From assembly GCF_937903345.1 (NCBI RefSeq), contig NZ_CALCZQ010000039.1, positions 50,559 to 114,558 on the forward strand: a stretch of 64,000 bases of DNA. The letters are read 5' to 3'. This DNA is from an uncultured Emticicia sp. Lineage in GTDB: Bacteria > Bacteroidota > Bacteroidia > Cytophagales > Spirosomataceae. The notes under the pieces were generated by a model, which was not told the origin of the DNA, did no database searches, and saw only the letters and a program-made list of their open reading frames with translations. The position numbers and the translations under genes are program-made. Shown here one piece after another: positions 24,899 through 32,838 of the stretch (its first letter is position 1; each line of letters begins with the position of its first letter).

Positions 24899-26242
24899 AT
24901 GAATAAAAACATAAAAAATTGGCTACTTGTTGGTGCATCTGTCGCTTTTATGACAGCTTGCGATGGCCGCTTAGACGTAAAGCCAACACAATCAATCGAA
25001 GAGTCATCAGCTCTTGCTACTTCACAGGATGTAGAAGTAACGCTCATTGGTGCGTATGACGGACTTGCAAGCAATAACCTTTATGGTGGTGCTGTGCAGT
25101 ATTCAGGCGAATTATTGGGCGATGATGCCGAAGTTCGTTTTGCTGGTACATTCTCTACACTTGATGAGTTATGGCGTAAAACCATGACTACTACCAATGG
25201 TCAAACCCAATCAACTTGGTTACAGGCTTATAATACTATCAACCGTGCCAATAACGTTTTGGCTTCATTGGATAAAGTAGAGGCAAGTAAAAAAGCCTCA
25301 TTCGAAGGAGAAGCTCGCTTCATTCGTGGATTAGTTTATTTTGATTTAGTAAGATTATGGGCAAAAGCATGGGGCGATGGCGATAATGCTACCAATTTAG
25401 GTGTACCGCTCGTAACAACGCCAACCAGAACAGTTAATGAATCGGATAGCCGCCCAAGAGCTACTGTTGCAGCAGTTTATACGCAGGTTTTAGAAGATTT
25501 GACAAAAGCTGAGGCATTAATTAATGATAAAAGTGGCACTGGACTTGTGACTAAATATGCTGCTCAAGCTATCTTGGCGAGAGTATATTTGCAACAAGGA
25601 AACTATGCTGCTGCTCGTGATGCTGCCAATAAGGTAATCACCAGCAATCAGTTTTCTTTAACACCCACATTCGCTGAGGCATTTGAAGATGCGTCAAATG
25701 AAAGCGAAATGATTTTTAAGGTTATTGTAACTGACCAAGACGGATCTAATGATTTAAATACATTTTATGCACCATCGACCTATCAAGGACGTGGCGATAT
25801 TCGCATTCAGGCAAAACACTTAGCACTTTATCCTGCCGGTGATAGTCGTGGTACATTCTTCGTGCGAGCATCAAACAATAACTTTACCGCTAAATACCTT
25901 GACCAATATGGCGATGTGCCTGTGGCTCGATTAGCCGAAATGTATTTGATTCGTGCAGAAGCAAACCATCGTTTAAATACTGTTATTGGTGCAACACCAT
26001 TGGCAGATATTAATCTTATAAGAGTTAGAGCGGGTGCAAAGGCTTTAACAACTATTGATTTGAATTCAATTTTAGTTGAACGTAAGTTAGAATTAGCTTT
26101 TGAAGGTCAGCAAGTACATGATGCTAAACGCTTGAAAAGAAGCGTTGGTGCTTTAGTATTTAACGATAACAAATTGGTAATTCCGATTCCACAACGTGAA
26201 ATCGACACTAATAAGTCATTAGTGCAAAACCCAGGATATTGA
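24899..26242 (+). CDS. SusD/RagB family nutrient-binding lipoprotein
   Basis: A surface lipoprotein of 447 aa that caps the SusC barrel. The ATG at 24899 gives MNKNIKNWLLVGASVAFMTAC with the lipidated Cys at residue 21. TPR-rich SusD body with WLQAYNTINRANNVLASLD, FEGEARFIRGLVYFDLVRLWA and the C-terminal ERKLELAFEGQQVHDAKRL and IPIPQREIDTN signatures. At about 450 aa it is on the short side for SusD. The terminator at 26261-26298 follows. Confidence 0.95.
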   Translation: MNKNIKNWLLVGASVAFMTACDGRLDVKPTQSIEESSALATSQDVEVTLIGAYDGLASNNLYGGAVQYSGELLGDDAEVRFAGTFSTLDELWRKTMTTTNGQTQSTWLQAYNTINRANNVLASLDKVEASKKASFEGEARFIRGLVYFDLVRLWAKAWGDGDNATNLGVPLVTTPTRTVNESDSRPRATVAAVYTQVLEDLTKAEALINDKSGTGLVTKYAAQAILARVYLQQGNYAAARDAANKVITSNQFSLTPTFAEAFEDASNESEMIFKVIVTDQDGSNDLNTFYAPSTYQGRGDIRIQAKHLALYPAGDSRGTFFVRASNNNFTAKYLDQYGDVPVARLAEMYLIRAEANHRLNTVIGATPLADINLIRVRAGAKALTTIDLNSILVERKLELAFEGQQVHDAKRLKRSVGALVFNDNKLVIPIPQREIDTNKSLVQNPGY

Positions 26243-26260
26243 TTCTTGAAAATATAGTAC

Positions 26261-26298
26261 AAAAAAATGCGAGTCGATTTCGGCTCGCATTTTTTTTA
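26261..26298 (+). terminator. Terminator after susD
   Basis: AAAAAAATGCGAG and CTCGCATTTTTTT form a 12-13-bp stem with a 10-nt loop. The A and T runs on both sides make it bidirectional, also serving the converging DUF1080 gene. Confidence 0.85.
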
Positions 26299-26331
26299 TA
26301 TAACTCCATTCACAAATTAACCAGTAAGCAA

Positions 26332-27030
26332 TCACAATTCTTTGATACGGATATTTTTGAATGAAACTGCATTGCCGTGGTCTTGTAAACCAATTTTGCC
26401 TTTGCTATATTTACCGAAACCTTCCCAACCTTTAAATTTACTCTTAGCTACCATAGCATCCCATTCTGGGCCTTCTGATTTATATTTTACTGAAAGCGTG
26501 CCATTTTGAAAAATGCTAACTTCACCTTTGTTTTTGATGATTTTAACTTTATTCCAAGTTCCAGCGGGATTAGTAACTGAGGCCGAAGGAATCATGTCGT
26601 ATAAAGTACCTGCCTTGTGATTGCCATCCTTACCTGCTTTCGCATCAGGGTGACGCTCATTGTCAAGCACTTGAATTTCAGGAGCTGTTAGGTAAGGAAC
26701 ACTGTATTTAGCATCTTCAAATATACCGTAGAAAATACCACTATTTGCACCTTCCGACACATTCCATTCTAATTCGAGTTCAAAGTTTTCATATTCTTTA
26801 TCGGTTACAAGGTCGTCACCGTGTTTTTCACCTTTAGCTTTTCCTGCGAAAGTCATCACACCATCTTTAATTGACCATTTATCGGTCATAGGCTGTCCTG
26901 CCTTATTATAAACGTGCCAATTAGTGAAAGTTTTTCCGTCGAATAATTTTACCCACTTCCCTTTTTTCTGGGCAAAACTTGTTGAAGTTACCAATAAAAT
27001 AAAGGCAAGAATTTTTGAAATTGTTTTCAT
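26332..27030 (-). CDS. DUF1080 protein, 3-keto-disaccharide hydrolase family
   Basis: An exported 232-aa protein: signal peptide 1-20 (ILAFILLVTSTSFAQ), then a single concanavalin-like jelly-roll domain with the family landmarks WVKLFDGKTFTNWHVYN, FELELEWNVSEGANSGIFYGI, APEIQVLDNERHPDA, AGTLYDMIP, TWNKVKIIKN and FKGWEGFGKYSKGKIGLQDHG. DUF1080 (Pfam 3-keto-disaccharide hydrolase) members cleave 3-keto glycosides. With the Gfo/Idh/MocA dehydrogenase and sugar epimerase nearby it suggests an oxidative glycosidase route. It faces susD across a shared terminator. Confidence 0.88.
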   Translation of the reverse strand: MKTISKILAFILLVTSTSFAQKKGKWVKLFDGKTFTNWHVYNKAGQPMTDKWSIKDGVMTFAGKAKGEKHGDDLVTDKEYENFELELEWNVSEGANSGIFYGIFEDAKYSVPYLTAPEIQVLDNERHPDAKAGKDGNHKAGTLYDMIPSASVTNPAGTWNKVKIIKNKGEVSIFQNGTLSVKYKSEGPEWDAMVAKSKFKGWEGFGKYSKGKIGLQDHGNAVSFKNIRIKEL

Positions 27031-27194
27031 TGATTATTGATTGAGGTTGATTAAATAATATAAAGCAAATTAAAGAAAAGATAAATACAGAAGTGTGGTG
27101 AAAGTGGAAAAATCGACAAAAGGGTAGATAGTAAGGACAAAAATCTACATGCTACTAACTTAAATTATTTAAGAAGACGTAAATGATCATAATT

Positions 27195-27782
27195 TTATTC
27201 TTCAATAGCCATTTCCACATTATAATAAATATCGTCTAATGAAACTTCGCAATTTCCGATTTTGACAAGTTTATCATTTTCATCATAAATATGCAAAATC
27301 CATTCATTATGATTATGTCTTCTGAATACTTCTACTTGTTTTTTAGTTGATGCCACTAAAACGTATTCCTTTAATGATTCAATCGTTTGATAGCACTTAA
27401 ACTTATCGGTGCGGTCATACAACTCTGTTGATTCGGAGGCAACCTCTATTATAGCTTCTGGGTTTTCGAGAGCATCTAAACCATTACTAGCTTTTTCGTA
27501 TATTGCTTTTTGACAAATAATTACTAAGTCAGGGAATGTATAACGCTTACAGGCTTCTATTTTTACGAGTTGGTCGCTGCCTACAATTATACAACCCGCT
27601 TTTTTTATGCAAGCGAATAATTCACCAAACATATTGCCTGCAATGATATTATGCGGAGCTTGAGCTCCTGCCATCGCAACGACTTTTCCTGCTCGGTATT
27701 CGAGTTTTACATCAGATTTTTCGAGCATATAAAAATACTCTTCTATTGACACTAATGCTGTACTTGTGGCGTGTGCTGTCAT
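27195..27782 (-). CDS. Uma2 family putative nuclease (DUF820)
   Basis: Second Uma2 protein of the window, about 195 aa from the ATG at 27782 (MTAHATSTALVSIEEYF). An upstream in-frame ATG at 27839 would translate a 16-bp hairpin and is rejected. Predicted nuclease core: YTFPDLVIICQ with the Asp and AIIEVASESTELYDRTDKFKCYQ with the Glu and the conserved Lys/Tyr region. The typical YRAGKVVAMAGAQAPHN N-terminal element is present. It inserts between sugar genes of the same strand and has its own -7 element, consistent with an independent cassette. Confidence 0.83.
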   Translation of the reverse strand: MTAHATSTALVSIEEYFYMLEKSDVKLEYRAGKVVAMAGAQAPHNIIAGNMFGELFACIKKAGCIIVGSDQLVKIEACKRYTFPDLVIICQKAIYEKASNGLDALENPEAIIEVASESTELYDRTDKFKCYQTIESLKEYVLVASTKKQVEVFRRHNHNEWILHIYDENDKLVKIGNCEVSLDDIYYNVEMAIEE

Positions 27783-27793
27783 AAGCTTTAATG

Positions 27794-27829
27794 TTGAAAA
27801 GGAGTTGAAAATCTTCAACTCCTTTTCAA
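27794..27829 (-). terminator. 16-bp perfect hairpin after the epimerase gene
   Basis: TTGAAAAGGAGTTGAA (27794-27809) and its exact complement (27814-27829) flank a 4-nt loop. It lies 18 nt after the epimerase stop and just before the Uma2 start. The T-tract falls inside the stem, so termination is likely but unproven. A -7 element (CAAATATA on plus, 27827-27834) overlaps one edge. Confidence 0.6.
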
Positions 27830-27834
27830 ATATA
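27827..27834 (-). promoter_or_regulatory. -7 element for the Uma2 gene
   Basis: TATATTTG on the minus strand matches TAnnTTTG, 44 nt before the ATG at 27782. Transcripts would start within the hairpin. Confidence 0.4.
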
Positions 27835-27846
27835 GACAAAAAACTA

Positions 27847-28899
27847 TTAAATCCCTAAAACTCTGCGGTTCACTGCTTCGTCAGCACCAGTAGCCGCAAA
27901 ATCATCAAATGCACGTGTAGCCACTTCAATAATATGATTTTTGATGAATGGAGCTCCTTCGGCAGCACCTTGTTCAGATGATTTTACACAGCATTCCCAC
28001 TCTAAAACTGCCCACGAATCATAGTCGTATTGTGATAGTTTCGAGAAAATACCTTTAAAATCAACTTGACCATCGCCCAATGAACGGAATCGACCGGCAC
28101 GGTCGGCCCAACCAGCATAACCACTATAAACACCTTGCTTTCCTGAAGGATTAAACTCAGCATCTTTTACGTGGAAGGCCTTGATACGGTCATGATAAAG
28201 ATCGATAAATGATAGATAATCAAGGTGTTGTAATATGAAGTGACTTGGGTCATAGTTGATGCAAGCACGAGAGTGTCCGCCCAAATAATCTACAAACATT
28301 TCAAAAGTTGAGCCATCGAACAAGTCTTCACCTGGGTGTAATTCGTAGCAATAGTCAACACCACACTCATCATAATAATTTAAGATTGGTTTCCAACGCT
28401 TGGCCAATTCTTTAAATGCAGTCTCGATTAAACCACTTGGTCGTTGTGGCCACGGATACAAGAATGGCCAAGCCAATGCTCCCGAAAAACCAACGTGTGA
28501 AGTCAAACCAAGATTTTGTGAGGCTTTTGCTCCCCATCTTAGTTGTTGCTCTGCCCACTGGCGGCGAGCTGGCTCATCGCCATGCACTGCTGCTGGTGCA
28601 AAAGCATCATACATCGTGTTATATGCAGGGTGCGAAGCAATCAACTGTCCTTGAAGGTGAGTCGATAATTCTGTAATTTCTAAACCTTTATCCTTTAATT
28701 TGCCTTTTAACTCATCGCAATAAGTTTGACTTTCTGCTGCTTTTTGTAGGTCAATTACGCGGCTATCCCATGCTGGTAACTGAATACCTTTATAGCCCAA
28801 ATTTGCCATATAATCAGCAATTGTATCAAGTGAATTAAATGGTGCTTCATCGCCCATAAACTGAGCAAGAAATATCGCTGGTCCTTTTATTGTTTTCAT
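27847..28899 (-). CDS. Sugar phosphate isomerase/epimerase family (TIM barrel)
   Basis: A 350-aa xylose-isomerase-like TIM barrel. Features: GPAIFLAQFMGDEAPFNSLDTIADYMANLGYKGIQLP at the N-terminus, TSHVGFSGALAW, the metal-binding acidic/His residues in CYELHPGEDLFDG, NYDPSHFILQHLDYL and AFHVKDAEFNP, and VLEWECCVK near the C-terminus. Such enzymes occur with Gfo/Idh/MocA dehydrogenases in inositol and 3-keto-sugar catabolism. It is cytoplasmic, with no signal peptide. It lies downstream of the Gfo/Idh/MocA gene on the same strand but is now separated from it by the inverted-repeat element. Confidence 0.88.
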   Translation of the reverse strand: MKTIKGPAIFLAQFMGDEAPFNSLDTIADYMANLGYKGIQLPAWDSRVIDLQKAAESQTYCDELKGKLKDKGLEITELSTHLQGQLIASHPAYNTMYDAFAPAAVHGDEPARRQWAEQQLRWGAKASQNLGLTSHVGFSGALAWPFLYPWPQRPSGLIETAFKELAKRWKPILNYYDECGVDYCYELHPGEDLFDGSTFEMFVDYLGGHSRACINYDPSHFILQHLDYLSFIDLYHDRIKAFHVKDAEFNPSGKQGVYSGYAGWADRAGRFRSLGDGQVDFKGIFSKLSQYDYDSWAVLEWECCVKSSEQGAAEGAPFIKNHIIEVATRAFDDFAATGADEAVNRRVLGI

Positions 28900-28934
28900 A
28901 AATTAATTTTGACGGGGTCGCCCGTACGATGATA

Positions 28935-28966
28935 GAATGAGTGAATGCTTGAATGAGTAAATGCTT
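28935..28966. repeat. Tandem 16-bp direct repeat in the element
   Basis: GAATGAGTGAATGCTT (28935-28950) is followed directly by GAATGAGTAAATGCTT (28951-28966), differing at one position. It lies at the inner edge of the left inverted repeat. Confidence 0.7.
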
Positions 28967-29028
28967 GAATAATAGAATATTTTTTAATCTATTATTCTAA
29001 CATTCATTCAGTCAAAATTAAATTTTTA

Positions 29029-29396
29029 TCAATTTGTATTTTTTCTTGCCTTTGAAAGTGCCTTTATTATCTCTTCAGCTTCTTTCATTAAATCTGCTAA
29101 TTTATTTTATGTAACTATTTGTGATTCTACTAAAATTTCTAACCAGAAGAGAGATTCATCTGCTTCTTCAATAGTGATACTTAATTTTGCAAAAAAATCA
29201 GCTTGGCTTCTTGCTCTGCAAACTGCTCGGTAATTAGCCCCGACAGAACTTGCAGAACGAGTAATTGTTTGCCAATAATTTTTGCTTCGTCTGTTTTCGG
29301 TAAAGACTGGAACACTTTAATATTTCTCAGAGTAAAAGCTTTCGTTCTCTTTTTGAATTCTTCTATAAATGCTTCTTTTTCTTGCATTTGAATCAA
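29029..29396 (-). pseudogene. Four-helix-bundle protein (23S rRNA IVP family), frameshifted
   Basis: The minus strand reads QEKEAFIEEFKKRTKAFTLRNIKVFQSLPKTDEAKIIGKQLL. A single-base deletion in the next Leu codon (near 29272) then shifts the frame; in the restored frame it continues RSASSVGANYRAVCRARSQADFFAKL, ITIEEADESLFWLEILVES, a stop, and a final KLADLMKEAEEIIKALSKA. This is the S23/IVP four-helix-bundle family first seen in intervening sequences of 23S rRNA genes. Two lesions make it non-functional. It is the only gene inside the inverted-repeat element. Confidence 0.85.
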
Positions 29397-29478
29397 TTTT
29401 TGAATGATAAAAATGAGTAAATGATGGAATTTTTTTATTCACTCATTCTATCATTAACTCATCGCACGGGCGACCCCG

Positions 29479-30630
29479 TCAAAATTGTATTTTTACCCAT
29501 TTAGAAGAGGATTTTCCTGATTTTATCACAGCCTCCACAAATTGCATTCCTCTGATTCCATCATCAATTGTTGGGAAATCGAGGTCAAATTCGTTAGGTG
29601 TTTCTCCATTCATACGCTTGCGAACAGTGCGAGCAAAGTTTTTGTATATGTTAGCGAATGCTTCTAAATACCCTTCTGGATGCCCAAAAGGAATGCGTGA
29701 ACTCACTTTGGCTGCTTCGTATAAATCGCCAACTGATGGTTCGAAAATCCTTTGTCCATCAATAGATTTGTGTCTTAAATATTGAGGTGTTTCTTGGTGC
29801 CAAAATAAACTTCCGAGTTCGCCATAAATCCTGATATTAAGCCCATTTTGTTCACCATTGGCAATTTGGCTACAAGTCAAGATGCCTTTTGCACCCTTAT
29901 CAAAACGCAATAAAACGTTGGCATCATCGTCAAGCTGACGACCTTCCACAAATGTTGAAACATCAGCACAAAGTTCGGTGATTTTCAAGCCAGTTACATA
30001 TTCAGCTAAATTTTCGGCGTGTGTACCAATATCACCTACTGCACCTGCAATACCCGAACGCTTAGGGTCAGTACGCCATTCTGCTTGCTTATTTGTACCT
30101 TTTTGTTCTTCTGGAAATGACAACCAACCTTGCGGATATTCAACGATAACCTTACGGATATCCCCAATCGCACCTGCCTGAATCATGGCACGTGCTTGTT
30201 TTATCATCGGATATCCCGTGTAATTGTGCGTAAGAGCGAAAGTTAAACCTGTTTTTTCGACAATTTCTTTTAATTTTCGAGCTTCCGAAAGGGTGAAAGT
30301 AACAGGTTTATCACATATCACGTGGAAGCCATTTTCTAAGGCCATTTTTGCGGGAGCAAAGTGCATGTGATTGGGAGTTACGATTGAAATAGCGTCCATA
30401 CGATCTTTGCGACGCTTTTCTTTTTGAATCATTTCTTTGAAATCGCCGTAGCAACGAGCGGGGTCTAGCATTAAGTCTTCGCCTGATGCTTTTGATTTTT
30501 CTGGTGTAGAACTAAAAGCCCCACCAACTAATTCGATTTCACCATCAATGGCAGCCGCAATTCGATGAACACCTCCAATGAATGCTCCTCGACCACCGCC
30601 AACCATACCTATTCGGATTTTACGAGCCAT
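29479..30630 (-). CDS. Gfo/Idh/MocA family oxidoreductase
   Basis: A 383-aa NAD(P)-dependent dehydrogenase. Rossmann motif IRIGMVGGGRGAFIGGVHRIA at the N-terminus, the family motif HVICDKPVTFTLSEA (catalytic Lys of EKP replaced in context as DKP), FALTHNYTGYPMIKQARAMI, and DIGTHAENLAEYVTGLK. These enzymes oxidise sugars, often at C3, or inositols. With DUF1080 and the epimerase it fits a 3-keto-glycoside pathway. Its stop codon lies inside the right inverted repeat of the adjoining element, so the C-terminus KWVKIQF abuts the insertion edge. Confidence 0.9.
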   Translation of the reverse strand: MARKIRIGMVGGGRGAFIGGVHRIAAAIDGEIELVGGAFSSTPEKSKASGEDLMLDPARCYGDFKEMIQKEKRRKDRMDAISIVTPNHMHFAPAKMALENGFHVICDKPVTFTLSEARKLKEIVEKTGLTFALTHNYTGYPMIKQARAMIQAGAIGDIRKVIVEYPQGWLSFPEEQKGTNKQAEWRTDPKRSGIAGAVGDIGTHAENLAEYVTGLKITELCADVSTFVEGRQLDDDANVLLRFDKGAKGILTCSQIANGEQNGLNIRIYGELGSLFWHQETPQYLRHKSIDGQRIFEPSVGDLYEAAKVSSRIPFGHPEGYLEAFANIYKNFARTVRKRMNGETPNEFDLDFPTIDDGIRGMQFVEAVIKSGKSSSKWVKIQF

Positions 30631-30704
30631 AGTTTAAATAATGATTAAATTTTTATGATTAATGTTGAATGTGTTGCAATTTACGCTAAGTATTTTAGAA
30701 TTTT

Positions 30705-31331
30705 CTAAAGTTTGAATCCCTCTTTTTCGAGAAGTTTTTCGAGCGAAAATTTATATTCGTCCAAAACAACTAATTCTTTATCCCAATTTGTAATAATCCA
30801 ATCTTGATTTGGACGAGCAATAGCTACTTGTTTTGATGTCGAAAAAAACCAAATAACTTCTTTTACCCCAAAATCTAACAAACTTTTAGTTTTCATTGAA
30901 TAGTAGTCAAACTCACTTAGGCCGAAGTCAACCGTCTCTGCAATAAAGTCAAATTCAATTGTTACTAAAGCTGGAATATTGAAATATTTAGCATCAAAAT
31001 CGACCTGATTTAAATCGTGTTTTTTAAAGACTAAAATATTGGAGGTTGTGATGGTATTTTCTGAAATTTGAAGACTAACACCGTTGCCTCCAACAAAATA
31101 TTTTGCATAATCAAGACCACACATTAAATCCTGTAAAACAGTATTTACAAGAATTAATCTTTGATTGAAATTAATATTACTCTTTTGTCTTTCTCGTTGA
31201 TTCATTACATCCTTATAACCCTTATAATACATGGGTTTGCCGTCGTACATTTCATAGATGAGTGATTTTGGAATTTCATGCTTTGCAAAGTGATTACGAT
31301 AACGTTTTTTCGGTGAAAGAGTCGTTTCCAT
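30705..31331 (-). CDS. Uma2-like putative endonuclease
   Basis: A 208-aa protein with a divergent Uma2/PDDEXK pattern: IPKSLIYEMYDGKPMYYKGYKDV near the N-terminus, NGVSLQISENTITTSNILVFKK, a core of PALVTIEFDFIAET, and a conserved-looking MKTKSLLDFGVKEVIWFFSTSKQVAIA tail. The usual Uma2 motif PDxxV is not evident, so the active site may be altered. It stands alone between the sugar genes and an MFS gene. The family call is tentative; a search is needed. Confidence 0.55.
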   Translation of the reverse strand: METTLSPKKRYRNHFAKHEIPKSLIYEMYDGKPMYYKGYKDVMNQRERQKSNINFNQRLILVNTVLQDLMCGLDYAKYFVGGNGVSLQISENTITTSNILVFKKHDLNQVDFDAKYFNIPALVTIEFDFIAETVDFGLSEFDYYSMKTKSLLDFGVKEVIWFFSTSKQVAIARPNQDWIITNWDKELVVLDEYKFSLEKLLEKEGFKL

Positions 31332-31510
31332 ACAAAAGAATTATTTGAGTAGCAATTTACAAAAAACAACAGATTTTTGTAAATTGTGTCACCAAATTTC
31401 TGAAAAAGTGTCGAATCAACAATTAAAAATGGGATTTTCTTTTGGAAAATTTATAATTATTATATTTTTACACTTCAATTAATTCAAAACCCTTAAAACC
31501 TCTTAAAACC

Positions 31511-32725
31511 ATGGTAAATCAGAACCGTCTTTTTCTAGGAAGTTGTTTCGCTCTTATTACAACAGCTTTCTCATTTAGTATCCGTGCTGGAATCCTTCCG
31601 CAATTAGCAACTGATTTTAGTTTAACAGCCGAGCAACTTGGTTTTATAAACTCAATGTGGTTTCTTGGCTTCCCGATTGCGATGATTGTTGGTGGACTTG
31701 TGTATCATACGATGGGCCCGAAAAAAATCATGATGATTGCTTTTGTTTGTCACGCGGTTGGTATTTTATTGACTCTTTATCCACAAATCCTAGGTGGTTA
31801 TACAGGTCTTTTAATATCAACTTTCTTGATTGGTATCGGAAATGGCTGTACAGAAGCTGCATGTAATCCGATGATTGCTGATGCTTATTCTGGCTCACAA
31901 ATGAGTAAAATGTTGAACCGTTTTCACATGTGGTTTCCTGGAGGAATCGTTGTGGGTAGTTTGTTATCTAAATTTATGACAGATGGAGGTTTAGGATGGC
32001 AGCCACAAATTTGGTTGATTTTAGTTCCAACCTTAATTTATGCCTATTTATTTTGGGGACAAGAGTTTCCTAAACCTAAAACTGAAGGTGTGACTTCAAT
32101 TGGCGAAAACCTAAAAGCGATGGTTACGCCTTTATATATTTTTATGTTCGCTTGTATGGCTCTTACTGCAATTACAGAGTTTGGACCTCAGCAATGGACA
32201 GGCTTGATCATGAGTAAATCAGGTGCAAGCCCGATGCTAATCTTGGCTTTGGTAACTGGCTTAATGGCAGTTATTAGATTCTTTGCTGGCCCAATCGTTG
32301 AGAAGTTTGACCAAACTGGAGTTTTACTTGGTTCGGCGGTTTTAGCAGCAATTGGCATTTATTTATTTAGTACTCAAACAGGTGCAATGGCATATATAGC
32401 AGCTATTTTCTTTGCAATGGGTGTTGCTTTATTCTGGCCAAACATGGTTGGTTTTATCGCCGAAAAAGTGCCTCTAAGTGGTGCATTGGGTATGTCAATC
32501 ATTGGTGGTGTGGGTATGTTTTCTACTTCAATTTTTCAGCCAATTATCGGTCGTTGGATTGATTCAGCGAAAGCCGAACAAACCGCTGCTGGATTAACTG
32601 GAGATGAAATGGAATTGGCTGCTGGACAATCTACCCTTAGCACAATGGTCTTGTTTCCAGCTATTCTTATTGTAGCGTTTACAATCCTATATTTCTGGCA
32701 AAAAAGAAAACCTGCTCAAGCATAA
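31511..32725 (+). CDS. MFS transporter, sugar-type
   Basis: A 404-aa major facilitator with about 12 membrane helices (ALITTAFSFSIRAGILPQLA; GFINSMWFLGFPIAMIVGGLV; VGILLTLYPQILG and so on). An N-terminal-half motif A-like loop is seen in YHTMGPKKIMMIAF. The ATG at 31511 gives MVNQNRLFLGSCF. It resembles FucP/NagP-like sugar permeases and belongs with the sugar catabolism genes on both sides, probably carrying the imported sugar across the inner membrane. A terminator follows at 32752-32785. Confidence 0.85.
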   Translation: MVNQNRLFLGSCFALITTAFSFSIRAGILPQLATDFSLTAEQLGFINSMWFLGFPIAMIVGGLVYHTMGPKKIMMIAFVCHAVGILLTLYPQILGGYTGLLISTFLIGIGNGCTEAACNPMIADAYSGSQMSKMLNRFHMWFPGGIVVGSLLSKFMTDGGLGWQPQIWLILVPTLIYAYLFWGQEFPKPKTEGVTSIGENLKAMVTPLYIFMFACMALTAITEFGPQQWTGLIMSKSGASPMLILALVTGLMAVIRFFAGPIVEKFDQTGVLLGSAVLAAIGIYLFSTQTGAMAYIAAIFFAMGVALFWPNMVGFIAEKVPLSGALGMSIIGGVGMFSTSIFQPIIGRWIDSAKAEQTAAGLTGDEMELAAGQSTLSTMVLFPAILIVAFTILYFWQKRKPAQA

Positions 32726-32751
32726 GTTTTTCGATATATAATGCAATTATT

Positions 32752-32785
32752 AAAAAGCCTCGCTAAGTACTTAGTGAGGCTTTTT
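32752..32785 (+). terminator. Terminator after the MFS gene (copy A)
   Basis: AAAAAGCCTCGCTAAG and CTTAGTGAGGCTTTTT form a long stem with one mismatch and a TA loop, followed by T. A nearly identical hairpin recurs at 33276-33311. Confidence 0.9.
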
Positions 32786-32813
32786 GTTTGAGCCAATAAA
32801 AGGTGTAAATTTG
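32783..32813 (+). promoter_or_regulatory. Promoter of the aspartic protease gene
   Basis: TTTG at 32783-32786 and TAAATTTG at 32806-32813 are 19 nt apart, a good -33/-7 fit, 26 nt before the ATG at 32839. It overlaps the tail of terminator copy A. Confidence 0.55.
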
Positions 32814-32838
32814 TGATATAATTTTAAAAAACAAAATC

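Larger units (their letters stand above)
28906..29485. mobile_element. 580-bp inverted-repeat-bounded element with a four-helix-bundle gene
   Basis: The left end 28906-28946 and the inverted right end 29437-29485 match over 20 bp without mismatch (28906-28925 with 29466-29485), then 5 bp, an 8-nt insertion on the right side, and 15 more bp. The outer 20 bp contain GACGGGGTCGCCCGT, strikingly GC-rich against the AT-rich background. The right repeat contains the stop codon of the Gfo/Idh gene (TGA, minus, 29479-29481). Inside are tandem 16-bp repeats (28935-28966), a 10-bp hairpin (28967-28997) and a frameshifted gene. No transposase or reverse transcriptase is present. Confidence 0.7.

Noticed and set aside
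28906..29485. Diversity-generating retroelement (avd is also a four-helix-bundle protein)
   Set aside because: No reverse transcriptase and no template/variable repeats are present, and the gene is of the IVP rather than Avd kind with inverted flanks.
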